Positions 57,922 through 64,000 of a DNA stretch of 64,000 bases are shown here, in pieces. Under the pieces are notes generated by a model. That model worked only from the letters and a program-made list of their open reading frames with translations. It was not told the DNA's origin and did no database searches. Source of the stretch: Streptococcus cristatus ATCC 51100 (GTDB lineage: Bacteria > Bacillota > Bacilli > Lactobacillales > Streptococcaceae). Within the stretch, counting starts at the first letter, position 1; each line of letters begins with the position of its first letter. The DNA lies in assembly GCF_011612585.1 (NCBI RefSeq), contig NZ_CP050133.1, positions 744,001-808,000 of the forward strand. The letters run 5' to 3'. A program made the translations under genes and the position numbers.

Positions 57922-59202
57922 ATGGAAAAAATTATTATTCAGGGTGGAAATAACCGTCTGGTTGGCAGAGTTAAGATTGAAGGAGCTAAAAATGCTGTGC
58001 TGCCGCTGTTGGCAGCAACTGTTTTAGCCAGTGAGGGAAAAACAACTCTTAAAAATGTGCCAGTTCTTTCCGATGTTTTTACCATGAACAATGTTGTTCG
58101 CGGCTTGAATACGCAGGTAGACTTTGATCAAGATGAAAATACTGTAGTTGTAGATGCGACTAAACCATTAACCGAAGAGGCTCCTTATAAGTATGTCAGC
58201 AAGATGCGGGCTTCGATTGTTGTATTGGGTCCCATTCTTGCTCGAAATGGGCATGCTAAAGTGTCCATGCCGGGCGGTTGTACGATTGGTAGCCGACCTA
58301 TCGATCTTCATTTGAAGGGCTTGGAAGCAATGGGTGCTCAGATTACGCAGACTGCAGGATACATCGAAGCCAAGGCAGACCGCTTGATGGGGGCGCATAT
58401 TTACATGGACTTCCCAAGTGTTGGTGCGACACAGAATATTATGATGGCAGCGACTTTGGCTCAAGGTACCACTGTTATTGAAAATGCTGCTCGAGAACCT
58501 GAAATTGTCGACTTGGCCTTACTATTAAATAAAATGGGAGCTAAAGTCAGAGGGGCAGGAACGGAGAATATAACAATCATCGGTGTTGAAAAACTTCATG
58601 GAGCTGAGCACAATGTCGTGCAAGACCGTATCGAAGCTGGTACATTTATGGTTGCCGCTGCTATGACGGGTGGTGATTTGCTAATTGAGGATGCGATTTG
58701 GGAGCACAACCGTCCGCTTCTATCAAAGATGCAAGAAATGGGTGTAGAAGTGACGGAAGAAGACGAAGGAATTCGCGTCCGCTCAGATGTTTCAAAGTTA
58801 AAAGCTGTTTCTGTCAAAACCTTGCCTTATCCAGGTTTCCCAACCGATATGCAGGCTCAGTTTACTGCCTTGATGGCGATAGCTCAAGGAGAGTCTGTCA
58901 TGGTTGAGACGGTCTTTGAAAACCGCTTCCAGCACTTAGAAGAGATGCGACGGATGGGTCTTCACTCCGATATTATGCGGGATACCGCTCGGATTTGGGG
59001 TGGTAGCAGTTTGCAAGGAGCAGAAGTGATGTCGACAGATCTTCGAGCTAGTGCGACCTTGATTTTGATGGGCTTGATTGCTGAAGGGGAAACAAAGGTT
59101 AGCAAGTTGGTCCATTTGGATCGTGGCTATTATAAATTTCACGAAAAGCTGGCGGCTCTTGGTGCCAACATCAAACGCGTAAAGGAAGAAGATGATGAGT
59201 GA
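57922..59202 (+). CDS. murA: UDP-N-acetylglucosamine 1-carboxyvinyltransferase MurA
   Basis: 426-residue enzyme for the first committed step of peptidoglycan synthesis, adding enolpyruvate to UDP-GlcNAc; target of fosfomycin. The catalytic Cys120 is in '[11 protein letters not shown]', Lys22 is in 'GAKNA'. A GGAG lies 12 nt upstream, longer than usual. Firmicutes have two MurA paralogues; the atp-linked copy is usually called MurA1. It overlaps epuA by 11 nt. Confidence 0.97.
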   Translation: MEKIIIQGGNNRLVGRVKIEGAKNAVLPLLAATVLASEGKTTLKNVPVLSDVFTMNNVVRGLNTQVDFDQDENTVVVDATKPLTEEAPYKYVSKMRASIVVLGPILARNGHAKVSMPGGCTIGSRPIDLHLKGLEAMGAQITQTAGYIEAKADRLMGAHIYMDFPSVGATQNIMMAATLAQGTTVIENAAREPEIVDLALLLNKMGAKVRGAGTENITIIGVEKLHGAEHNVVQDRIEAGTFMVAAAMTGGDLLIEDAIWEHNRPLLSKMQEMGVEVTEEDEGIRVRSDVSKLKAVSVKTLPYPGFPTDMQAQFTALMAIAQGESVMVETVFENRFQHLEEMRRMGLHSDIMRDTARIWGGSSLQGAEVMSTDLRASATLILMGLIAEGETKVSKLVHLDRGYYKFHEKLAALGANIKRVKEEDDE

Positions 59203-59383
59203 AAATTGGAAATATTTGGCTAGACAACTAGGCATCATGGCCTTGGTGCTGGTAGTCGCTTTTATCATTTTTTGTCTTGGTCTGGTCATCGGATATGGCG
59301 TGATTGGAAATGCAGAAAATCCTTGGTCTATCTTATCGCTAGATACTTGGAATGAACTTGTTTCTAAGTTCACTGGTCATTAA
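59192..59383 (+). CDS. epuA: EpuA-like small membrane protein
   Basis: 63-residue protein with one membrane segment (about 15-38). It overlaps the murA 3' end and lies before endA, the same order as murA-epuA-endA in pneumococcus. Databases sometimes label this family DNA-directed RNA polymerase subunit beta, but no catalytic part is present. Function unknown. Confidence 0.85.
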   Translation: MMSENWKYLARQLGIMALVLVVAFIIFCLGLVIGYGVIGNAENPWSILSLDTWNELVSKFTGH

Positions 59384-59409
59384 TCTGCTAAGATACCCGA
59401 AAAATTACC

Positions 59410-59438
59410 GACTGTGCAGAATTTTGCGCAGTCCTTTT
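59410..59438 (+). terminator. Hairpin between epuA and endA
   Basis: GACTGTGC pairs with GCGCAGTC (one G-U), then a short T-run. It may act as a partial terminator or lower endA expression. Confidence 0.5.
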
Positions 59439-59454
59439 AAATGGAAAAGGAAAG

Positions 59455-60303
59455 ATGCCAAAAAGAAAGAAATTACAAAAAAAGAGCACTAAATCTACTC
59501 AGACTATAGCTGGGCTTCTTGTTGCTCTGACTTTATCACTGGGAGCCTACTTTTTTGGAAATGGCACTCAGTCACCAGCGGTAAATACATCGTCAGCCAT
59601 TAGTCAAAATAGGGATACCAGCACACCAGATCAAGCGCTGGCTGAGAGTGTTCTCACAGACTCAGTGCGTTCTCAACTTGGTGGAAAAATCGAGTGGAAT
59701 GGGGCTGGTGCCTTCATCATCAATGAAAATCAAACAAACTTAGACGCCAAAGTTTCGAGTGTCCCTTATGCGGATAATAAAACGAAGATGGTTCAGGGGC
59801 AGACGGTTCCAACAGTTGCCAATGCCTTGCTTGCCAAATCGACCCGCCAGTATAAATCACGGGAAGAAACAGGGAATGCGTCTACTTCTTGGGTTCCTGC
59901 TGGTTGGCACCAAGTCAAACATCTATCAGGTGACTATAATCATGCAGTGGATCGCGGACATCTCTTGGCTTACTCTCTAATCGGTGGCTTAAAGGGCTTT
60001 GATGCTTCCACTAGCAATCCAGCCAATATCGCAGTCCAGACAGCTTGGGCCAATCAGGCCAATAAAGACAACTCGACGGGGCAGAATTACTATGAAACTC
60101 AGATTCGTCGTGCCTTGGATCAGAATAAGCGAGTCCGTTATCGTGTCACCTTGATCTATGCTTCGGAAAATGATCTGGTGTCCTCTGGCTCGCATTTAGA
60201 AGCTAAGTCCAGCGATGGAAGTTTGGAATTCAATGTTTTTGTCCCAAATGTCCAGTCAGGAATTGTCCTTGATTATCGCACTGGCAAAGTGAGCATTAGA
60301 TAA
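59455..60303 (+). CDS. endA: DNA-entry nuclease EndA
   Basis: 282-residue membrane-anchored non-specific nuclease with one N-terminal membrane segment (about 16-35). The beta-beta-alpha metal motif 'DRGH' (166-169) holds the catalytic His169; Asn in '[19 protein letters not shown]' ligates metal. EndA degrades one strand during transformation and can cut host DNA nets. The murA-epuA-endA order supports it. AAAGGAAAG lies very close to the ATG. Confidence 0.93.
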   Translation: MPKRKKLQKKSTKSTQTIAGLLVALTLSLGAYFFGNGTQSPAVNTSSAISQNRDTSTPDQALAESVLTDSVRSQLGGKIEWNGAGAFIINENQTNLDAKVSSVPYADNKTKMVQGQTVPTVANALLAKSTRQYKSREETGNASTSWVPAGWHQVKHLSGDYNHAVDRGHLLAYSLIGGLKGFDASTSNPANIAVQTAWANQANKDNSTGQNYYETQIRRALDQNKRVRYRVTLIYASENDLVSSGSHLEAKSSDGSLEFNVFVPNVQSGIVLDYRTGKVSIR

Positions 60304-60372
60304 ATATGATTTAAATAATATGATCCATTTGAAGTTAGCAGCTAGGATGATTTGTGTGCTTCAATAGACTTG

Positions 60373-60399
60373 TCGGTATCTCAAGAGATGCCGATTTTT
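60373..60399 (+). terminator. Terminator after endA
   Basis: TCGGTATCT-caag-AGATGCCGA (one G-U) followed by TTTTT. Confidence 0.8.
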
Positions 60400-60469
60400 A
60401 TTTTGAGTGAAATAAGCACAAACTAAACGTAAAAAATCCCATGCAAACCTTTTCACCGTTAAAAAAATC

Positions 60470-60478
60470 TGCTATAAT
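60470..60478 (+). promoter_or_regulatory. Extended -10 promoter of glcK
   Basis: TGCTATAAT 31 nt before the ATG at 60510; AGAGGAGAA in the leader. Confidence 0.6.
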
Positions 60479-60509
60479 AAGAGGGAGAACGAATACAGAG
60501 GAGAATATC

Positions 60510-61469
60510 ATGTCAAAAAAAATTATTGGGATTGACCTTGGTGGTACATCTATCAAATTTGCAATTTTAACGCAAGAGGGTGAAATCCAAGAAAAATGGT
60601 CTATTAAAACTAATATTTTGGATGAAGGAAGCCATATTGTAGACGATATGATTGAGTCTATTCAGCATCGTTTGGAGCTCCTAAATCTATCAGCTGAGGA
60701 CTTTGTCGGAATTGGCATGGGATCACCGGGTGTGGTTGATCGTGAGAAAGGGACTGTTATAGGTGCCTATAACCTAAACTGGAAGACCCTCCAGCCAGTA
60801 AAAGAGAAAATCGAAAAAGCGACAGGCATTCCATTCTTCATTGATAATGATGCCAACGTAGCTGCGCTTGGTGAGCGTTGGATGGGTGCTGGTGAAAACC
60901 AGCCAGACGTTGTCTTTATGACGCTTGGTACAGGTGTTGGTGGCGGTATCGTTGCGGAAGGTAAATTGCTCCACGGTATGGCAGGTGCGGCAGGCGAGCT
61001 GGGCCATATCACTGTTGATTTCGATCAACCAATCGTATGTACTTGTGGTAAGAAAGGCTGTCTTGAAACAGTAGCTTCTGCAACAGGGATTGTCAATTTG
61101 ACTCGTCGTTACGCTGATGAATATGAGGGTGACGCAACTTTGAAACGCTTGATTGATAACGGAGAAGAAGTAACCGCTAAAACTGTATTTGATTTGGCAA
61201 AAGAAGGCGACGATCTTGCCTTGATCGTTTATCGTAACTTCTCACGTTACTTGGGGATTGCTTGTGCCAATATCGGCTCTATCCTAAACCCTTCAACCAT
61301 TGTTATCGGTGGCGGAGTGTCAGCAGCGGGAGAATTCCTTCTACAAGGTGTCCAAAAAGTTTATGATGAAAATACCTTCCCACAAGTGCGTACATCAACT
61401 AAATTGGCGCTGGCTACACTTGGAAATGATGCTGGCGTAATTGGAGCAGCTTCGCTGGTACTTCAATAG
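60510..61469 (+). CDS. glcK: ROK-family glucokinase
   Basis: 319-residue cytoplasmic kinase phosphorylating free glucose, for example the glucose released by LacG. Phosphate loop 'GIDLGGTSIKFAI', catalytic Asp in 'IDNDANVAALGE', and the ROK zinc motif 'CTCGKKGCLET'. I chose the ATG at 60510 with AGAGGAGAA upstream; the in-frame start at 60441 lies before the promoter. Confidence 0.95.
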   Translation: MSKKIIGIDLGGTSIKFAILTQEGEIQEKWSIKTNILDEGSHIVDDMIESIQHRLELLNLSAEDFVGIGMGSPGVVDREKGTVIGAYNLNWKTLQPVKEKIEKATGIPFFIDNDANVAALGERWMGAGENQPDVVFMTLGTGVGGGIVAEGKLLHGMAGAAGELGHITVDFDQPIVCTCGKKGCLETVASATGIVNLTRRYADEYEGDATLKRLIDNGEEVTAKTVFDLAKEGDDLALIVYRNFSRYLGIACANIGSILNPSTIVIGGGVSAAGEFLLQGVQKVYDENTFPQVRTSTKLALATLGNDAGVIGAASLVLQ

Positions 61470-61514
61470 TTCTAATTACTTCCTCTCTTAGCATAGCTAT
61501 AAGGAGGGCTAAAA

Positions 61515-61922
61515 ATGAAGAGAAAAGTTGCATATTTTCTAATATTATTTCCCATTTTTCTTTTGATCCTATCCGCTTGCAAATCAAAGACAGAAGGTTT
61601 TCTGACCATATTGGATAGTCAGAATCAGCAAGTTTATCAGACGAATAATACCAAAACTTTGGATGAATTTGCAGACATTCTGGATAAGGTCGAATCTGAG
61701 GAAGATAATGAAGATGCCTGGGTTGATTTACCTGATGATGCAGAGGTTAATTACATCTACGATATTAGTGGGAGAAAGGGAGAAAGTGGCGTTAAATTCA
61801 CGACCTACAAAAACTACCCCTATGTCACCCTTTCAAATATCCCTGCTGTGTCAGATATTACCTTGAGATTATCAGAAAAAGATGCTAAAAAACTTAATCA
61901 TCCAGATGAATGGGTCAAATAA
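61515..61922 (+). CDS. Small lipoprotein, unknown
   Basis: 135-residue lipoprotein with lipobox 'LSAC' (Cys near 22) and a soluble domain of about 110 residues with acidic stretch 'KVESEEDNEDAWVDLPDD'. AGGAGG precedes the ATG. It follows glcK by 45 nt with no terminator between, so read-through is possible. Family not recognised. Confidence 0.78.
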   Translation: MKRKVAYFLILFPIFLLILSACKSKTEGFLTILDSQNQQVYQTNNTKTLDEFADILDKVESEEDNEDAWVDLPDDAEVNYIYDISGRKGESGVKFTTYKNYPYVTLSNIPAVSDITLRLSEKDAKKLNHPDEWVK

Positions 61923-61926
61923 AGTT

Positions 61927-61959
61927 TTCTCCTGCTAAACTTGGCAGGAGAATTTTTTT
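61927..61959 (+). terminator. Terminator after the lipoprotein gene
   Basis: TTCTCCTGC pairs perfectly with GCAGGAGAA and is followed by seven T. Confidence 0.88.
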
Positions 61960-61967
61960 GAAAAATT

Positions 61968-61976
61968 TGCTATACT
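61968..61976 (+). promoter_or_regulatory. Extended -10 promoter of thyA
   Basis: TGCTATACT 29 nt before the ATG; CAGGAG in the leader. Confidence 0.55.
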
Positions 61977-62005
61977 AAAGAAAGTTTAAGGATTCAGGAG
62001 ATATC

Positions 62006-62845
62006 ATGACCAAAGCAGATACGATTTTTAAAGAGAATATAAAAAAGATTATGGAGCAAGGTGTTTTTTCTGAGAATGCCCGTCCGCGCTACAAGGATGG
62101 AAATGTGGCCAACTCTAAATATATCACTGGTTCTTTCGCAGAATACGATTTGAGCAAGGGAGAGTTCCCAATCACGACTCTGCGCCCCATTGCTATCAAG
62201 TCTGCCATCAAGGAAGTGCTCTGGATCTATCAAGACCAGTCTAATAGCTTGGAACTGCTCAACGACAAGTATCATGTTCACTATTGGAATGACTGGGAAG
62301 TTGGCGACACGGGTACTATTGGCCAGCGCTATGGTGCTGTTGTCAAGAAGCACAATATTATCCATAAAATTCTCCAACAGCTGGAAGCCAATCCTTGGAA
62401 TCGTCGCAATATCATCTCTCTCTGGGATTATGAAGCGTTTGAAGAAACAGACGGTCTGCTTCCATGTGCTTTTCAAACCATGTTTGACGTTCGTCGTGTG
62501 GATGGGGAGATTTATCTGGATGCGACTCTGACCCAGCGCTCAAATGATATGCTAGTTGCTCACCACATCAATGCTATGCAGTATGTGGCTCTGCAGATGA
62601 TGATTGCCAAGCATTTTGGTTGGAAAGTCGGCAAGTTCTTTTACTTTATCAATAACTTGCACATCTATGACAATCAGTTCGAGCAGGCGGAGGAACTCTT
62701 ACGCCGAGAACCTAGCGACTGCCAACCTCGACTCGTTTTAAATGTGCCAGATGGGACCAATTTCTTTGATATCAAAGCGGAAGATTTTGAGTTATTAGAT
62801 TATGATCCGGTCAAACCTCAACTCAAGTTTGATTTGGCGATTTGA
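62006..62845 (+). CDS. thyA: Thymidylate synthase
   Basis: 279-residue enzyme making dTMP from dUMP with methylene-tetrahydrofolate. The catalytic Cys154 lies in 'LLPCAFQ', 'RRNIISLW' binds phosphate and 'HIYDNQFEQ' is conserved. The product dihydrofolate is recycled by the dihydrofolate reductase encoded 0.8 kb downstream. Confidence 0.96.
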   Translation: MTKADTIFKENIKKIMEQGVFSENARPRYKDGNVANSKYITGSFAEYDLSKGEFPITTLRPIAIKSAIKEVLWIYQDQSNSLELLNDKYHVHYWNDWEVGDTGTIGQRYGAVVKKHNIIHKILQQLEANPWNRRNIISLWDYEAFEETDGLLPCAFQTMFDVRRVDGEIYLDATLTQRSNDMLVAHHINAMQYVALQMMIAKHFGWKVGKFFYFINNLHIYDNQFEQAEELLRREPSDCQPRLVLNVPDGTNFFDIKAEDFELLDYDPVKPQLKFDLAI

Positions 62846-62855
62846 TTGTATTTTT

Positions 62856-62884
62856 CCTACTGAATGACAGTCAGTAGGTTTTTT
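62856..62884 (+). terminator. Terminator after thyA
   Basis: CCTACTGA-atgacag-TCAGTAGG followed by six T. Confidence 0.85.
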
Positions 62885-62903
62885 AATTTTCAAGAGCAAA
62901 TGA

Positions 62904-62931
62904 TTGAAATATATTTTGTAAGTGCTATAAT
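62904..62931 (+). promoter_or_regulatory. Promoter of the small exported protein gene
   Basis: TTGAAA, 16-bp spacer, extended -10 TGCTATAAT. Confidence 0.6.
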
Positions 62932-62979
62932 GACAATAGATATATGTGTTTCGCTAGTGCCTATCTCGGAGGTATTGAT

Positions 62980-63465
62980 ATGGAAGCAAATTTTTTAACA
63001 CATAGAAGCAGGAGAAAACTCTTTAGTCTGGGCATTTGTTCATTTTTGCTTGGTCTATCGGTTTCTGTGACACCGATGGCTGTTGTGGGTGCGGATGAAG
63101 TCCAGCAGGCAGAGTCCCAACTTGAGCAAATTGCGGATTCTTCAATGGAAGAAGATGACTTTCTGCAGCTTGTAGACCAAGGTTCGGATGGGGCAAATCA
63201 GGGAAAGAAATCCTATACGATTGATTTGCTTTGTCATGGAAAAGGCCCTAAGAATAAAGGGACCGAGCAAAGCAATGCTGATGCTTCAACTGAAGGTAAG
63301 TCAGTCAAAAGAGAGGGATGCGATATTGATCCCTTAGCGGATAAAAAAGAGGCTGCCACTGCTGAGCCTAAGAAGACAGACTCAACGCTCTTGAATGTCT
63401 CCCTGTTTGGCCTTGTGGCTGCTGTTGTAGGATTTATCTTTGTCAAAAAGATGAAGAAAGGGTGA
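62980..63465 (+). CDS. Small exported protein anchored by a C-terminal membrane segment, unknown
   Basis: 161-residue protein with a signal peptide (about 1-38, '...MAVVGA/DE'), an extracytoplasmic domain with exactly two cysteines ('DLLCHGKG' and 'REGCDIDP'), and a C-terminal membrane helix (about 138-156) followed by 'KKMKKG'. There is no LPXTG. GGAGG lies before the ATG at 62980; the longer frame from 62944 has none. The two cysteines could form a disulfide. Family not recognised. Located between thyA and the dihydrofolate reductase gene. Confidence 0.72.
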   Translation: MEANFLTHRSRRKLFSLGICSFLLGLSVSVTPMAVVGADEVQQAESQLEQIADSSMEEDDFLQLVDQGSDGANQGKKSYTIDLLCHGKGPKNKGTEQSNADASTEGKSVKREGCDIDPLADKKEAATAEPKKTDSTLLNVSLFGLVAAVVGFIFVKKMKKG

Positions 63466-63486
63466 TTTACCTAGCAAACGAATAGT

Positions 63487-63514
63487 CGATAATCTTTTTG
63501 GTTATCGATTTTTT
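63487..63514 (+). terminator. Terminator after the small exported protein gene
   Basis: CGATAATC-ttttt-GGTTATCG (one G-U) followed by a T-run. Confidence 0.78.
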
Positions 63515-63582
63515 ATCTGGATTGGCTGACAAAAATAAATAGATAGAAGTGATAGTCCAAACAAGTCTTTTTTAATAAATTT

Positions 63583-63591
63583 TGATAGAAT
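63583..63591 (+). promoter_or_regulatory. Extended -10 promoter of folA
   Basis: TGATAGAAT about 28 nt before the ATG; GAAGGATAG serves as ribosome site. Confidence 0.5.
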
Positions 63592-63618
63592 AGAAATATC
63601 AATGTGAAGGATAGAGAA

Positions 63619-64000
63619 ATGACAAAAAAGATTGCGGCGATTTGGGCACAGGATCAAAATGGTCTGATTGGCAAAGACCAAAGCTTGCCATGGCATTTAC
63701 CAGCAGAGTTGAAGCATTTCAAAGAAATCACGACTGGACATGTGATTTTAATGGGTCGGGTGACTTTTGATGGTATGCATCGGCGCGTGCTGCCAAATAG
63801 AAAAACTCTGATTTTGACACGCGATAGGGATTATCAGATTGAAGATGAGCGTGTTTTGGTATTTCATGATCTTTCAGCGGTGTTGAAATGGTACCAAGAG
63901 CAAGAGAAGAATCTCTATATTATCGGTGGCGGCCAGATCTTTTCTTTATTTGAGCATGAATTGGATGAGGTGATTAAGACAGAAATCCATGCTAGCTTGG
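63619..64000 (+). CDS. folA: Dihydrofolate reductase, 5' part (3' end outside window)
   Basis: The frame from ATG 63619 is open to the window edge (127 codons visible). '[23 protein letters not shown]' type N-terminus holds the trimethoprim-binding region, '[11 protein letters not shown]' binds NADPH and 'YIIGGGQIF' is the second cofactor loop. It regenerates tetrahydrofolate used up by ThyA nearby. The classical Met at the Arg/Ile-100 region (resistance position) lies within the visible part but cannot be judged without alignment. Confidence 0.93.
   Translation, partial: MTKKIAAIWAQDQNGLIGKDQSLPWHLPAELKHFKEITTGHVILMGRVTFDGMHRRVLPNRKTLILTRDRDYQIEDERVLVFHDLSAVLKWYQEQEKNLYIIGGGQIFSLFEHELDEVIKTEIHASL

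Overview
The window is a stretch of a low-GC Gram-positive chromosome from a Streptococcus, most likely of the viridans (sanguinis/gordonii/mitis-like) group. This rests on the content and order of genes: murM-murN, prfB-ftsE-ftsX, rodA-gyrB-ezrA, an F-ATPase operon that starts with atpE (atpEBFHAGDC), murA-epuA-endA, a lactose PTS with 6-phospho-beta-galactosidase, and a lysozyme carrying GBS Bsp-like repeats. The species call is inference. I see no rRNA, tRNA, CRISPR array, prophage or complete insertion sequence, and no gene-free stretch longer than about 300 bases.

Layout. 1-2.5 kb: tail of a lac operon (lacE end, lacG), with a 175-bp repeat element between the two genes. 2.6-8.9 kb: an ABC-F ATPase, two AT-rich tandem paralogous membrane proteins of unknown function, then an Rgg-type regulator with an MFS transporter behind an operator-like inverted repeat. 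9-15 kb: a hotdog thioesterase and a HAD phosphatase, tpiA preceded by three DnaA-box-like sequences, and a 1271-residue secreted lysozyme with seven tandem repeats and a CHAP-like C-terminus. 15-19.6 kb (minus strand): an HD phosphohydrolase, a Cof-type phosphatase and the MurM/MurN peptide-bridge enzymes in one operon. 19.7-24.8 kb: DUF1934, a yybP-ykoY (Mn2+) riboswitch controlling a P-type cation ATPase, DUF2785, and a convergent phosphoesterase. 25-38.9 kb: prfB with its programmed frameshift, ftsEX, a metallo-beta-lactamase-fold hydrolase, dinG, a YeiH transporter, rodA, a DJ-1 protein, a HAD protein, gyrB and ezrA. 39-45 kb: serB, glycerate kinase, a second repeat copy, an NTF2-like protein, DUF1694, eno, and a lactonase. 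45.4-51 kb: a small lipoprotein, a MacAB-like efflux ABC system and its two-component system, ending in the third repeat copy. 51-57.5 kb: the F1Fo-ATPase operon. 57.6-64 kb: DUF1146, murA, epuA, endA, glucokinase, a lipoprotein, thyA, a small exported protein and the start of a dihydrofolate reductase gene.

How the genes work together. Most are housekeeping: lactose uptake and glycolysis (lacE, lacG, glcK, tpiA, glxK, eno), proton pumping (atp), cell wall and division (murA, murM, murN, rodA, ftsEX, ezrA), folate and thymidylate supply (thyA, folA), DNA topology and repair (gyrB, dinG). The accessory-looking parts are the tandem membrane proteins, the Rgg-MFS pair, the repeat-rich lysozyme, the lipoprotein-MacAB-two-component module and the small exported proteins.

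Two window-wide patterns stand out. First, three copies of an exactly 175-bp structured element with terminal inverted repeats all lie at gene ends; one supplies the last codons and stop codons of two convergent genes. Second, at least seven genes start 6-9 nt after an extended -10 promoter (TGnTATAAT type) with no usable Shine-Dalgarno site, which predicts leaderless or nearly leaderless mRNAs.
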